Assembly: GCF_009601685.2 (NCBI RefSeq)
Contig: NZ_CP045701.2
Coordinates: 4,030,001-4,094,000, forward strand
Source: Pseudomonas brassicacearum
GTDB taxonomy: Bacteria; Pseudomonadota; Gammaproteobacteria; Pseudomonadales; Pseudomonadaceae
Length of the DNA: 64,000 nucleotides
Direction: 5' to 3'
The position numbers and the translations under genes are program-made. The notes beneath the pieces are model-generated. The model was not told where the DNA came from. It was given only the letters and a program-made list of their open reading frames with translations, and ran no database searches. Positions 43,264 to 55,100 of the stretch are shown here, piece by piece; the first letter of the stretch is position 1; each line of letters opens with the position of its first letter.

Positions 43264-43467
43264 CACAAACACCTGGGCGCTCTTTTTGCCCCGGACAGAT
43301 GCTGCCATTTTTTTCGCCAAGTTAACCCGGCAGATACAGCAGATTCTTCTTTGCCAGGCTTGAGAACGGCATATCCCATCCGGGCCGCTTTGTTAGTTTA
43401 TCGAGAAGAAAACGGCCTCAGGATCTGTTGCCGGCAACGCTATCACCGCTCTATGGGAGCCCGTTGG

Positions 43468-44916
43468 ATGACCACCCCATTTTCGAACACCCCGCCCACG
43501 TCCCAGCAGTTCTATATCAATGGTGACTGGCAGTCTGCGGCATACCCGGCCACGCTGCCGGTGATCAACCCCGCTACCGAGCAAGTCATTGCCGAGGTCG
43601 CCCGCGGCTCAGGTGAAGACGTTGACCGCGCCGTCGCGGCGGCTCGCGCAGCATTTCCCGGCTGGTCCGCCACTTCGGTGCAAACGCGCGTGGAAATCCT
43701 TGGAAAGATCCATGCGCTGATCCTTGAACGCAAAGAAGCACTGGCCCAGGCGCTCTCGCTGGAGATGGGCGCGGCCATCGGCTTCGCACGGGCCATGCAA
43801 GTGCCGCTGGCCGCCGAACATGTTCGGGTGGCCCGCGATGTGCTGTCCACTTACAGCTTCCAGAAGATCGAACATGGCACGGCCATTCAGCGCGAACCCA
43901 TTGGCGTCTGCGGCCTCATCACGCCGTGGAACTGGCCGCTGTATCAAATCACCGCCAAAGTCGCCCCGGCGATTGCCGCTGGTTGCACGGTGGTGTTGAA
44001 ACCCAGCGAACTGTCGCCCCTGAGCGCCCTTCTCTTCGCACAATTGGTGCATGACGCAGGCCTGCCTGCTGGCGTCTTCAACCTGGTGAACGGCAGCGGT
44101 GCCGAGGTCGGCGCGGCCATGGCGGCGCATCTCGACATCGACCTGATCTCCATCACCGGCTCGAACCGCGCCGGCGCACTGGTGGCCCAGGCCGCCGCCC
44201 CGACGGTCAAGCGCGTGACGCAAGAATTGGGCGGCAAGTCGCCGAACGTGCTGTTGCCCGACGCCGACTTCGCCAAGGCCGTGCCACCGGGCGTGATGTC
44301 GGCATTTCGCAACGTCGGCCAATCGTGCAGCGCACCGACCCGAATGATCGTGCCAAGGAACCGCCTGGCGGAAGTCGAGGCGTTGGCCGCCGCCACCGCC
44401 AACGCGATCATCGTCGGCGATCCACGATCGGAAGAAACGATCCTCGGCCCCATCGCCAACGAGGCCCAGTTCAATCGCGTGCAAACCATGATCGAAGTCG
44501 GCTTGCATGAGGGAGCCAAGCTTGTCTGCGGTGGCCCAGGACGCCCGGAGGGTTTTGAACGAGGTTTCTACACCCGCCCCACGGTTTTCTCGCAGGTCGA
44601 CAGCGCCATGCGCATCGCCCAGGAAGAAATCTTCGGCCCGGTGCTGTGCATCATTGCCTATGACACGGTGGATGAAGCCGTCGCCATCGCCAACGACACC
44701 GTCTATGGGCTGGGCGCGCATGTCCAGGGGCAGGACCTTGATCTTGCCCGCGCCGTCGCGTCGCGTATCCGCGCAGGGCAAGTGCTGTTGAACTACCCGG
44801 CGTGGAACCCGATGGCACCCTTCGGTGGCTACAAGCGCTCAGGCAATGGCCGTGAGTATGGGGTTCACGGGTTCGAGGAGTATCTGGAGATCAAGGCGAT
44901 TGTCGGGTTTGAGTGA
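43468..44916 (+). CDS. NAD-dependent aldehyde dehydrogenase
   Basis: The product is a 482-residue aldehyde dehydrogenase. It has the TPWNWPLYQITAKVAPAI cofactor segment near residue 150, the glutamate in TQELGGKSPNV near 252 and the catalytic cysteine in NVGQSCSAPTR near 285. It is closest in style to the general EC 1.2.1.3 family with the TPWNW variant. The frame opens at 43351, but the ATG at 43468 has a GGGAG site 8 bp upstream and starts at the family N-terminus. It is separated by 204 bp from the DAO gene upstream, so it may have its own promoter, yet could finish oxidation of an aldehyde released by the cluster. Confidence 0.87.
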   Translation: MTTPFSNTPPTSQQFYINGDWQSAAYPATLPVINPATEQVIAEVARGSGEDVDRAVAAARAAFPGWSATSVQTRVEILGKIHALILERKEALAQALSLEMGAAIGFARAMQVPLAAEHVRVARDVLSTYSFQKIEHGTAIQREPIGVCGLITPWNWPLYQITAKVAPAIAAGCTVVLKPSELSPLSALLFAQLVHDAGLPAGVFNLVNGSGAEVGAAMAAHLDIDLISITGSNRAGALVAQAAAPTVKRVTQELGGKSPNVLLPDADFAKAVPPGVMSAFRNVGQSCSAPTRMIVPRNRLAEVEALAAATANAIIVGDPRSEETILGPIANEAQFNRVQTMIEVGLHEGAKLVCGGPGRPEGFERGFYTRPTVFSQVDSAMRIAQEEIFGPVLCIIAYDTVDEAVAIANDTVYGLGAHVQGQDLDLARAVASRIRAGQVLLNYPAWNPMAPFGGYKRSGNGREYGVHGFEEYLEIKAIVGFE

Positions 44917-45021
44917 GACAAAACCGATGTCATCAAATGACACGAAACCCACCAGGGTCATCCTTGGAATACCGCGTCGCGGCCCGGAGAATAGCCGGAC
45001 CTCACTCGGCAGGAAACATCA

Positions 45022-45519
45022 ATGCGGCAAATCAGCATCAATGACAAACCACTCAGGGGCCTCCATCGCCGCCTTCGTTCCATAGAGCGCTGGGCATCAA
45101 GTTTTCAAGACAACTTTTACCCAAGGCCTGGTGACAGGAAATATGCAAACTGGAAGATTCCTGTTCATGAGGCCTTGGTCGAAGGCCCTCAGGCCCGGAT
45201 TGAAGTCCAGGCCTTCTGTATCCAACAATTGCTCGAAGCGGCAACCCATCTGTCCAATGCAGCTGATCGCTCACAGGGCTACTACCGGGTCGCGTGCCTG
45301 CTGACGTGGCCATGGGTGCATCAGAGTGAAGTCACCCTCTTCTATGATCGGGACTATTACCTGCGGTTTCTCGGCGAAACAAATGCACTCAAACCACAAC
45401 TGCTCAGCCAGACACTCGCGTTACACACCCCGGCGCACTTCATAGAGCACGGGCATGACGTGACTCAAGCGGACGACGAAATCGCAGTTCAATGGTGGTG
45501 CATAGGTGAACCTGCCTGA
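45022..45519 (+). CDS. DUF3916-like hypothetical protein
   Basis: This gene encodes 165 residues with a basic N-terminus (RGLHRRLRSIERWASSF) and a core of NWKIPVHEALVEGPQARIEVQAFC, YYRVACLLTWPWVHQSEVTLFYDRDYYLRFL. This resembles the DUF3916 family (from memory, not searched). No signal peptide or membrane segment is seen, so it is cytoplasmic. An AGGAAA site precedes the ATG. It is convergent with the GFA gene. Function is unknown. DUF3916 proteins recur next to polymorphic toxin or immunity genes in some bacteria, but nothing here shows such a role. Confidence 0.55.
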   Translation: MRQISINDKPLRGLHRRLRSIERWASSFQDNFYPRPGDRKYANWKIPVHEALVEGPQARIEVQAFCIQQLLEAATHLSNAADRSQGYYRVACLLTWPWVHQSEVTLFYDRDYYLRFLGETNALKPQLLSQTLALHTPAHFIEHGHDVTQADDEIAVQWWCIGEPA

Positions 45520-45544
45520 AGTCACTCGTAACTGCAGGCGAGCC

Positions 45545-45937
45545 TCAGTCCTCGGCCCGCCCTGTCCCCTCGCGATCATGCTCGTAGTGTCGGGTGAGCG
45601 GAAACGCCGGCAGCCAGGCCTCACGGCGCACGGTCCAGCTTTCGTAGGTGGGCATCAGTTGATCGGGGGCGTCCAGCGTCCCAAGGTGCACTTCTATTTC
45701 CTCACCCGAGCGGGCGAACAGCGACGAGCCGCAGCGGGGGCAGAAAAAGCGCCCGGCGTAATCCCGTGTTTCACCTTCGATCGTCACGGCATCCTGTGGA
45801 AACACAGCGGCAGCGTAGAAGAGCGCGCCGTGATGCTTGCGACAATCGAGGCAGTGACAGAGGCCAACCCGATACGGGCGCCCCGAGGCTTTGATGCGAA
45901 CGTTGCCGCACAGGCAACCGCCGGTGAATCGGTCCAT
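45545..45937 (-). CDS. GFA-family protein (glutathione-dependent formaldehyde-activating enzyme fold)
   Basis: The 130-residue protein has the Gfa/CENP-V zinc-binding fold. The metal-site cysteines are in GGCLCGNVR (residues 7-15), CHCLDCRKHHGA near 27-38 and FFCPRCGSSLFA near 64-75. Members bind glutathione and zinc; despite the name, most have no proven formaldehyde reaction. The start follows a GGAGGCCCTCC-like region. It stands alone between the convergent DUF3916-like gene and a terminator. Confidence 0.87.
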   Translation of the reverse strand: MDRFTGGCLCGNVRIKASGRPYRVGLCHCLDCRKHHGALFYAAAVFPQDAVTIEGETRDYAGRFFCPRCGSSLFARSGEEIEVHLGTLDAPDQLMPTYESWTVRREAWLPAFPLTRHYEHDREGTGRAED

Positions 45938-46050
45938 GGAGGGCCTCCCTTACAACCGTTTAATAGGCCGTCGAGAACCCGCGAGCGGCCGTTATCATTA
46001 GAGATCAGCGTAGCGGCTAATCACGTTGAAAAAAGGTCGTATTAATCAGA

Positions 46051-46075
46051 AAACGCCCTGACGGGCGTTTTTGTC
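46051..46075 (+). terminator. Rho-independent terminator-like hairpin
   Basis: A perfect 8-bp stem (AAACGCCC / GGGCGTTT) with a TGAC loop is followed by TTTTG on the plus strand and by an A/T run on the minus strand. It sits between the GFA gene and the giant RTX gene and may stop transcription arriving from the RTX operon. Confidence 0.7.
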
Positions 46076-46106
46076 TAGCATCAGGGTAACCGTACCGCCA
46101 ATGTGA

Positions 46107-46130
46107 CTGCCGCGCCTTGAGGCGCGGCAG
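46107..46130 (-). terminator. GC-rich hairpin just after the RTX gene stop
   Basis: A 10-bp perfect stem (CTGCCGCGCC / GGCGCGGCAG) with a TTGA loop lies 10 bp downstream of the stop of the giant RTX gene. It lacks a strong T run, so it could be a terminator or an mRNA-stabilising structure. Confidence 0.55.
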
Positions 46131-46139
46131 CTTGGAGCA

Positions 46140-49100
46140 CTATTGCCAGTTGCTGGCAATCACAGCGTTCAACGAGGCCTGGTAGTTCTGCGGCAGTGAA
46201 GTCTCACCGGGAGCCGGTGGCGCGAAAGCGGCCATGGCGCCAACCAATTGATCGACCTGGTTGTCCAACAGGACCTTGCCATCGGCGGTACGGAACTGCT
46301 CGATGTTCTGGGCTTTTTCCCAGTTACCCGGCCCCCAGAACGACCATTTGGAGATCGTCACTTTATCGGCAGTGCCAATGACACTTACTTCCAGGTCCCA
46401 GCCGTCCTTACTGAACCAGAGTTGATTGGCGGAAATACCGGCACCGAACTGCAGCACATCGGTATTGGCGTCCGGGTCGAAATCGTCAATATCATCCTGA
46501 CCATCCCCACGCTCGAATCGATAAAGATCATTACCACGATCCCCACTCAACTGATCGTTGCCTGTTCCACCTATCAGGGTGTCGGAGCCTGTATCACCAG
46601 ACAACCGGTCATCACCCGCCCCACCCAGCAAGGTGTCGGAGCCTTCGCCACCGCTCAGTTCATCGGCCCCGTTGCCACCTGACAGCGTGTCGTTACCGCC
46701 CAACCCGTAAAGTTTGTCATCACCGTCAAGACCACTTAACGAGTCAGCCAGTGCATCCTCGCCGAACAGTGCATCGCTACCTGAAGTTGCCGTGCCCTTG
46801 GTCATGTTCTTGATGGTGTCGGCATTCCAGAGGGTTCCGTCGTCGAACTGGATCTGCTCGATCCGATACGCGCTGTTGGAGAACCAGCTGGAAGCGGTCA
46901 GCTTGTCGGTGGTTCCTGCAATGCCCAAAAAGAGGTTGCTGGTGTCTCGACTGAGCTGGATATCGGAAGGTTTGAGGCCTGCCCCTACCTTGATCGTATC
47001 CAGGTTACCCACCGAAGAATCATAGTCACTTATCGAATCCTGCCCGACCCCGCGGTAGAACAGATAGGTATCGTTACCGGCATCCCCATAAAGCGAGTCG
47101 TTGCCGGTGCCACCATCGAGCGTGTCCATGCCCGCGCCACCAAACAGTTTGTCGTTGCCGGAGCCGCCATTGAGTGTGTCATTGCCCGACAGTCCGTAGA
47201 GCGAATCATCCCCGCCCAGCCCATTGATGAGGTCGGCGCTGGCGTCGTCGCCTTGCAGGACATCATTGCCCTCACTCGCCACGCCCTTGGACAGGGTCAT
47301 CAGGGTGGCGGCGTCCCAGAGCGTGCCGTCGGCGAACTGAACCTGTTCAACCTGCGAGTCCGTGGAAAGGAACCATTCGTTGACGGTCAGCTTGTCGGTG
47401 GTACCGAGGATCGTCAGTTCCAGGTTGTAGCCCACGCGAGCAACCTTGATGTCGCCTGGGCTGATCCCTTGGGCCAACTTGATCACGTCAAGATTGCCCC
47501 TGGTCCAGTCGCGATCGGAAATCAGGTCCTGGCCACCACCACGCTGGAAGAGATAGGTGTCGTTGCCGGAACCGCCGTACAACGAGTCATTGCCCGCCCC
47601 ACCGTCCAGCGTATCCAGCCCCATCCCACCGTCAAGCGTATCCCGACCCGCTCCACCGTTGAGCACATCGTTGCCGGCCAGGCCAGACAATTTGTCATCA
47701 CCGTCAAGCCCGTCCAACCGATCGTTGGCTTCGTCACCGATCAACGTATCGGCGCCATTGGTGGCGACCTCTACCGACAGGCGCTTGAGATCGCTGACGG
47801 ACCAGACGGTGCCGTCTACGAACTCGACGCGTTCAACCTGATAGTTGGCGTCGGTGTAGCTGTAGATGGTCATCCGGTCAGTGGTGTTCTTGATGGCGAG
47901 GTAAACATCGCTCCCCTCACGCTTGACGATGACATCGCCGGGATTGATGTCCGCGGCGACCTTGATCGTATCGCTGTTTCCAGCCATCGAGTCGAACTCG
48001 CTGATAGTGTCCTGGCCCATACCCCGATAAAACATATAGGTATCGTTGCCTGCGCCCCCCGACAATCGATCGTTACCGAGACCACCATCGAGGCGGTCAT
48101 TGCCGTTATCGCCACTCAGATAATCGTTACCCGTGCCACCCTTGAGGATGTCATTGCCATCCCCCCCGCCCAGCGAGTCGTTACCGGCGCCGCCTTCCAG
48201 TCGGTCGTCACCTGCCTCACCGTAGACCTTGTCATCCCCCTCAAGCCCATCGAGTACATCGGCCCCGATGTCGCCAAACAACGTATCGGCAGCGCTGCTG
48301 GCGACGCCTTTGGTCATTTGCTTGAGGGCGTCAACTCCCCAGACCGTTCCATCGGCGAACTCGACGCGCTCCACGATGTAACTCGAATTACTGAAGAAGG
48401 TGATCGACAATTTATCGGTCGTGCCTTTGATCGCCAGCGTGAGGTAAGTCTGGTCCCGGCTGACGATGACATCGGCCGGGGCAATATCAGCCGCGACCTT
48501 GATGGTGTCGACGTTGCTGACCGTCCAGTCGAAATCGGTGACGCTGTCCTGGCCCATACCTCGGTAGAACCGATAGGTGTCATTACCGAAATCGCCACGC
48601 AGGCTGTCATTGCCGGCGCCACCGTCCAAGGTATCGTTGCCGTCCCCACCGGAGATCCAGTCGGCGCCATCACCGCCGTTCAGCACATCGTTACCTTCCC
48701 GACCGTAAATCGAGTCATCACCGCCCAGCCCGTTGATGACGTTACCCGAGGCATCGCCGTTGAGGCTATCGGCAGCCGCGGTGCCGTTGGTGACGGCTTG
48801 GGCATTGACCACGATATCGAACACGTCACTGGCCACGGCAGCAGACAGGTCCACGGCTGAAACCTTGACCGAGACGGTTCCAGCCTGCGAAGGCGTGCCG
48901 CTGAATGTGCGAGTGGCCGCATCGAATACCAGCCACGCAGGTAGCGCCGAACCGTTGGCCAACGTCGCCTTGTAGTTCAGCCGATCCCCGGCATCGATAT
49001 CGGCGAACGCATTGGCCGGCAACACGTAGCTGAGCGCCTGGCCGCTCTGGATGCTCAGGTCGGCGACCGCATTGACGAGCTGCGGAGCATCGTTGGCGTT

Positions 49101-52100
49101 GGCAACGGTCAGGTTGAAAATGTCCGACGTGGTGGCGCCGGCCTTGTCGGTGGCCGTCACCTTGATCGCTTGCAAACCTACATCGTTGTTGGTCGGCACA
49201 CCCGAGAACGTCCGGGTGAGCGCATCGAAGGTCAACCAGCTCGGCAGCGCACCGCCACTGGCAGTGGTCGCAACCAGGCTCAGGGCATCACCCGCATCGA
49301 TGTCGCTGAAACTGCTTGCCGCCACAGTGAAGCTGAACCGGGCGTCTTCGCTCGCCACCTGATCCGCCAGGCCGAGATTGACGGTTGGCGCGTTGTTGAC
49401 GTTCTGCACGTCGATTTCGAACGTATCGGAAACCGTTGCGCCTGCCTTGTCGGTCGCTTGGACACGAATGGCCAGTTTGCCAACGTTCGCATTGCCCGGC
49501 GTACCGCTGAATGTCCGGCTCTCGGCGTCATAAGACAACCAGCCGGGAAGCGCCTGGCCGTCGGCCGATTGCGCGGTGATGCTCAGCGTATCCGCCACAT
49601 CCACATCGGCGAAGGTGCTTGCCGGCAACGCGAACGTCAAAGGCGCCCCTTCGACAACGGACTGATCGGCAATGGCCTTGACCAGGACCGGTGCATCGTT
49701 GGTATTGCTGACCTGGAGTTCAAAGCTATCGCTGACAGACAACCCCGCCTTATCGGTTGCGGTGACCCGGATCGACAAATCACCCACCGCATCGTTATTC
49801 GGCGTACCGCTGAACGTGCGAGTCTGGGCATCGAAACTCAACCAGGCGGGCAACGGCTTGCCGTCGGCAAGGGTCGCATTCAGTTGGAGCGCATCGCCCG
49901 TGTCCGCATCGACAAAGGCATTGGACGCGAGCGTCAGGACAAAAGCGCTGTCCTCGGTGGCCTTCTGGTCAGCAATCGCTGCCGATACGGTGGGCGCCCG
50001 ATTGGCCTGGGTCGACAGCGTCGCAGTGTTCCAGACCGTCCCGTTGGCGAATTCGATACGCTCGACGCTATGACCGCGAGCGGCCGTCCAGCCGGAGATG
50101 ATTTGCTGGCCGTCATTCAGGCGCAGCACCATGCCCCGGGCCGAATGGTCGACAGCGACATCGCTTTCCTTGATACCCGCTTCGAACACGATGGTGTCAA
50201 TGCCGCCAGCCGCTTCCAGGTCTTCACTGATGTGATCCTGACCCTGGCCGACGCCGAATACGTAGCGGTCGTCGCCCCTGCCACCTTGCAGGAAGTCATC
50301 GCCCGCAGCCCCATACAAACGGTTATTGCGCTCGTTGCCGATCAGTTCGTTGCTCAGCTCATTACCAGTGGCATTCAAGGCCGGACCGGACAAGGTCAAT
50401 GCCTCGACATTGGCCGCCAAGGTGTAGTCGAGGGTGGAAATCACCTTGTCATTGCCGCCGTTGAGGTCTTCCACGACGGCGTCACCGGCGTTATCCACGA
50501 AGTAGGTGTCGTTGCCCAGCCCACCGATCATCCGGTCTGCGCCTTGGGCCCCGTCTAGACGGTTATCGGCAACGTTGCCACGCAGGACATTGTTGGCCGC
50601 GTTGCCCGTGGCATTGATCGCCGCGTTACCGGTCAGGCTCAGGTTTTCCAGGTGATTGGCCAGCGTAAAGGAGACCGAGGAATTGACGGTATCGGTGCCC
50701 GCGCCTTCGGATTCGACGATCCGGTCGGAACCGTCATCCACGCCATAGGTATCGTCGCCCAGACCGCCGATCATCACGTCGGAGCCGCCGGCGCCATTGA
50801 GAATGTTGTTTGCGCTATTGCCCACCAAACGGTTGGAGAGCTCGTTACCGGTCCCATTGATGGCGGCACTGCCCAGTAGCTGCAAAGACTCCACCTCACT
50901 GGCCAGGACATGGCTGACACTGGACTTGACCACGTCATAGCCACCGCCTACGACTTCCTTGATGACGTCCCCCGCGTTATCGACGATGTAGGTATCGTCC
51001 CCCATCCGCCCTTCAAGGACATCGGCGCCTGCACCCCCGTCGAGCGTGTTGCCTCCGGCATCGCCAACCAACAGATCATTCGCGCCGGTACCGCTCAGCA
51101 GCACCTTGGGTTGTGTTACCGCTTGGCCGAAAATGAAATTGGCTGCCGAGAGCTGGCCGGCAGTTACGCCTTTAAGCGTGAGGTATTGGGTACCGCTGGC
51201 CATCGTGCCCAGCCAGACCCGCAGATAGACCTCGCCGTCGACGGTCACGTTGCTGAAGTTCAAGTCAGCAAAACTGTGTACCGCGCGAATCTGCGAAAGA
51301 TCGATCTTCTCGTTGGCATTGGCGACTTCGAAGTCATCGATCAGGTTGCCCATGATCCCCTGCGAGGCGCTGGCCAGCAGGTCTTCGACCAGCACAAAAC
51401 GATCATTACCGGCACCGCCCGCGACGGAGGCACCGGTGTGCGTCGCAGCGCCACTCAGGTTGATGTTCGGTGACAGCACGGTGGTGTAGGCATGGTCCTC
51501 GATAGCCTGGTCACCTTCGAGGTAGAGGACATCGTTGCCGGCGTCCCCCCCCAGGTAATCCAGTCCGACATCGCCACGCAATACATCATCGCCAGCGCCA
51601 CCACGGATGACATCGTAGCCTTCGCCTCCGCTGATAACGTCATTGCCGCCCACGGTCGAAGCCGTCGAGGACTCGCCAACCAATACATCGTCACCCTGGC
51701 CACCCATGATCGTATCGGCACCGGTGCCGCCAAATACGCGCTCGCCACCATCGTGAGCCCAATACAGGAAGCTACCGGTCACGTCCGGCAGATTGCGCTC
51801 GGTATTGGCACCGCTGAGCCCGAAACCGTAGCCAGACGCCTGCTCCAACTGACTCAGGCGCACACCTTCCGGGATGTGAACGAAGTTCTTTAGCGTCAGG
51901 CCTTCGGACTGAACGTTCTTGAGTAGCAGGACTTGCCCATCCGCCAGGCTCAACCGAGTATCGGCGCCTTGCTGGGTAATGGTCGCCGCCGTATAGACCT
52001 CGTCATCAAAGCCGGACAGAACGATTCGGTCAGTACCGATCACAAAATCAGTGACGGTGTCGATGTCGCCCGCGGCCTTGTCGATCACGAAATAATCCGT

Positions 52101-55100
52101 GTCGGCGCCGCCAGTAAAGGTGTCATTGCCCTTGCCGCCGATGAGCGTATCGACCCCAGCACCCCCAGACAGCACATCATCACCGCGGCCACCTGAGAGA
52201 TGGTTGTCCGCGGCGTTGCCGATCAACGTGTCGGCGAATTCACCCCCGATCAGGTGCTCGATCTGCGCGGCATTGGTGATCGCCAAGCGAGCGCCGGCCA
52301 GGGTGGCCTCGCCTTTAGACAAATCGATCACACTGGCACTGGAGATCGCCGCCGCGTTGATCGTGTCCTGACCACCGTCGGTGTCGTTAAGCGCATTGCG
52401 CCCGCCCGAAGCGGCCAGTTGGGCGTACTCGTTGGTGTACACATACTGGTCGTCAATCGTATCGCCCTTGCCGTAGACGTTCAGGCTCCAGCTGTTGAGC
52501 GTCCCGGTATCGCCGGTCACGCTGTCGATCACTTGCAGCGTCCAGTTCCCTTGCACCGCTTCGCCACGCAGCAGGGCCGTGCCAAAGACATAGTTCAAGG
52601 TGTTCTGACCGTCAAAATCGGCATTCCCACGATCCGTCGCCGCGCTGCCCGGGGCTTTGCCCGGACGATTCATCAGGATGGATTCAGTGCCCGACGGCGA
52701 GATCAACTTGAGAATCAGGTCCCCTGGCCGCGCATGGCTCAGGTTGACCTTGACCTCGACATGCTCGGCCAAAATGTCGACCGCTCCCATCGTCAGCGAA
52801 TGGCTGATGCCGGCGCCCTGCCCGTCGGTGATCGCGCGGTTGAGCGCGCCGGATTCCAGTGGGGTCGTCAGTCGTAACTCATTACCCAACGTCTGCTGGG
52901 TGTTCCAGGTTTCCGCCAAACGCACGGCGGCCCGGGCATCGACTTCACCATAACCGTAGTCGTGGCTGACGTGCATGCCGCCGCCGTTCCAGTTCTGGCT
53001 ACCGTTGGTCTGCCACGAGGTCGTGGGGTCGTTCACCTTGCGGGCCGAAATCGCCAGGATCTGCTGCACATCGCGATAACCCAGCTCCGGGTTGGCTTCC
53101 AGCATCAAGGCCACGATGCCGGAGACAATAGGGGCTGCGAAACTGGTGCCTTGGGAAACGCTGGTGTCGCCGCCGAACGTGGACCCGTTGTCGTTCTGCA
53201 CCAAACGTGAGGTCGACGTGACGTTCGAGCCCGGCGCGCTGACCAGGATGCTGGCGCCAGGGCTGGAGAACGGTTTCCCGCCCAACTGCAACGCCCCCAG
53301 GTCGGTGGTGGCGTTGATCGCGCCAACCACGATGCTACTGCGGGTATTGGAGACGTTCGAGTAGTTGGTGTTACCGCCCTTCTCCCGATCGTTGCCGCCC
53401 GCAGTGACGATCACTGTCCCCAACCCGTTGCGGCCTTCGTCGATGGCCTGGTAATAGGCCGTCGGCAATGTCCCCAGCTCGGCGGGGCTGAACTTCAGGT
53501 CGAAGTGATTGTTGCTGCCCCAGCTGTGGTTCACCACATCGTATTCATACATGTGGGACATGTTGCTGAAATCGTCTTTATTGACCCAATACCCGGCCAC
53601 CGTGGCGTCGTAGGCGACACCGACACTGCCCTCGCCATTGCGGGCGGCGACCATCACCCCGGCGACGAGGGTCGCGTGATCGCTGAACTTGCCACCGCTG
53701 CCCTCGCCCGCCATCTGTCCCGGCGTGGCATTGGCCAGCCAGTTCTGGTCGATGTTGTCCTTCAGGTCGGCGTGGCGGTAATCGAGGATTTCCTTGGTCG
53801 TGCCGAACGGACTGTTGGTCTCGATCTCGGCGATCCTGACACCTTTGCCGGTGTAGTCTTTCCAGACCGGCAGGATGTTCGCCTGGGACAGGTACCACTG
53901 ATCAGTCACCAGCGGATCGTCGGGCAGGTCCGATGTCTTCAGATAGACAGCGGCACGCATCGTCGCGCTTTCGCCAGTGCCCATGTTGATGATCGTACTG
54001 GCCTCGTTACCCTTGGCATCGGCGACGGTGTACTTGAAGCCCATGATGCCGGTGAAGGTCGCGTCCGGCGTGAACAGCACGTCACCGGCCTGGGTCACGA
54101 CGGCGGTTCCGCCCACCACATCGAACAAGCCGGTGATGTGCAGCGCGTCATGCTGCCAATCGATGTCGTTCTGCAGCAGTTGTTCCTTGCCGATCAAGTG
54201 CGCGCTGGTGCGCTCGAACTCGACACCGCTTTTATCCTTGCTCAGGACATCCTTGACCAGCAGCGCATTCTCCATGCCCGCGCTGGTCGCGGTCGGGATC
54301 TCCACCAGCTTCAGGTTCTTGAAGTTGGCTTTCTCGACGTTCTGCAGGAAGTCGGTACCATCGCGGCCCGCCACGGTATCGCTGATCCAGACGCCATCGG
54401 CGGTTCGGGTAATGCGGTAATCTGCGAAGTCACCTGACAATTCGACAACGTCCAGACCGCTACCACCATCGATGTGATCGTCGCCGGCCCCGCCGATAAG
54501 GACGTCATCGCCGACGCCACCACTCAGGTTGTCGTCATCCTGGCCGCCGTCGATCAGATCATTGCCGGAACCACCCTGAAGCTGGTCATTGCCACGGTGA
54601 CCGCGCAGCACGTCGTTGCCTGCCCCGCCCAGAACGGTGTCGTTGCCATTTTCACCTGACAACGCATCGTTGGCGGATCCGCCGACCAATACATCGTCGC
54701 CGTCCCCACCTCGCATGTAGACCGTACTGTTCCCACTACCAATGAATATGTCATTGCCGCGTCCACCTTGGGCAACTTCCACGCTTGCCTCGGCCAGGTT
54801 CAGATAGACGCCTTTATCGCCGAGCACCTGTACGATATCGGTGCCTTCTCCACCGTGAATATTCGCGGATAGGTCGTCCCCATCGATCAGCAGAACATCG
54901 TCACCTGCACCGCCGTTGAAGGTATCGCTGCCTTGGCCGCCAGCGAGCCAGTTGGTCTGGGCATCCCCCAGCAACACATCATCGCCCGATCCGCCGGTGG
55001 CGTTGTTGACGCCCTTCTGAGCGACATCGATAGTTTCGCCTGTGGTCGACGACGAAACATACCCTTTCACGGCCGAGACTTCTCCCGAGCCTTGGGTCGA

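Noticed and set aside
47253..50558. Long plus-strand open frames (535 and 462 codons) inside the RTX gene
   Set aside because: They are antisense shadows of a high-GC repetitive coding sequence. Their proteins are low-complexity with no recognisable domain, and no ribosome site or promoter was seen.
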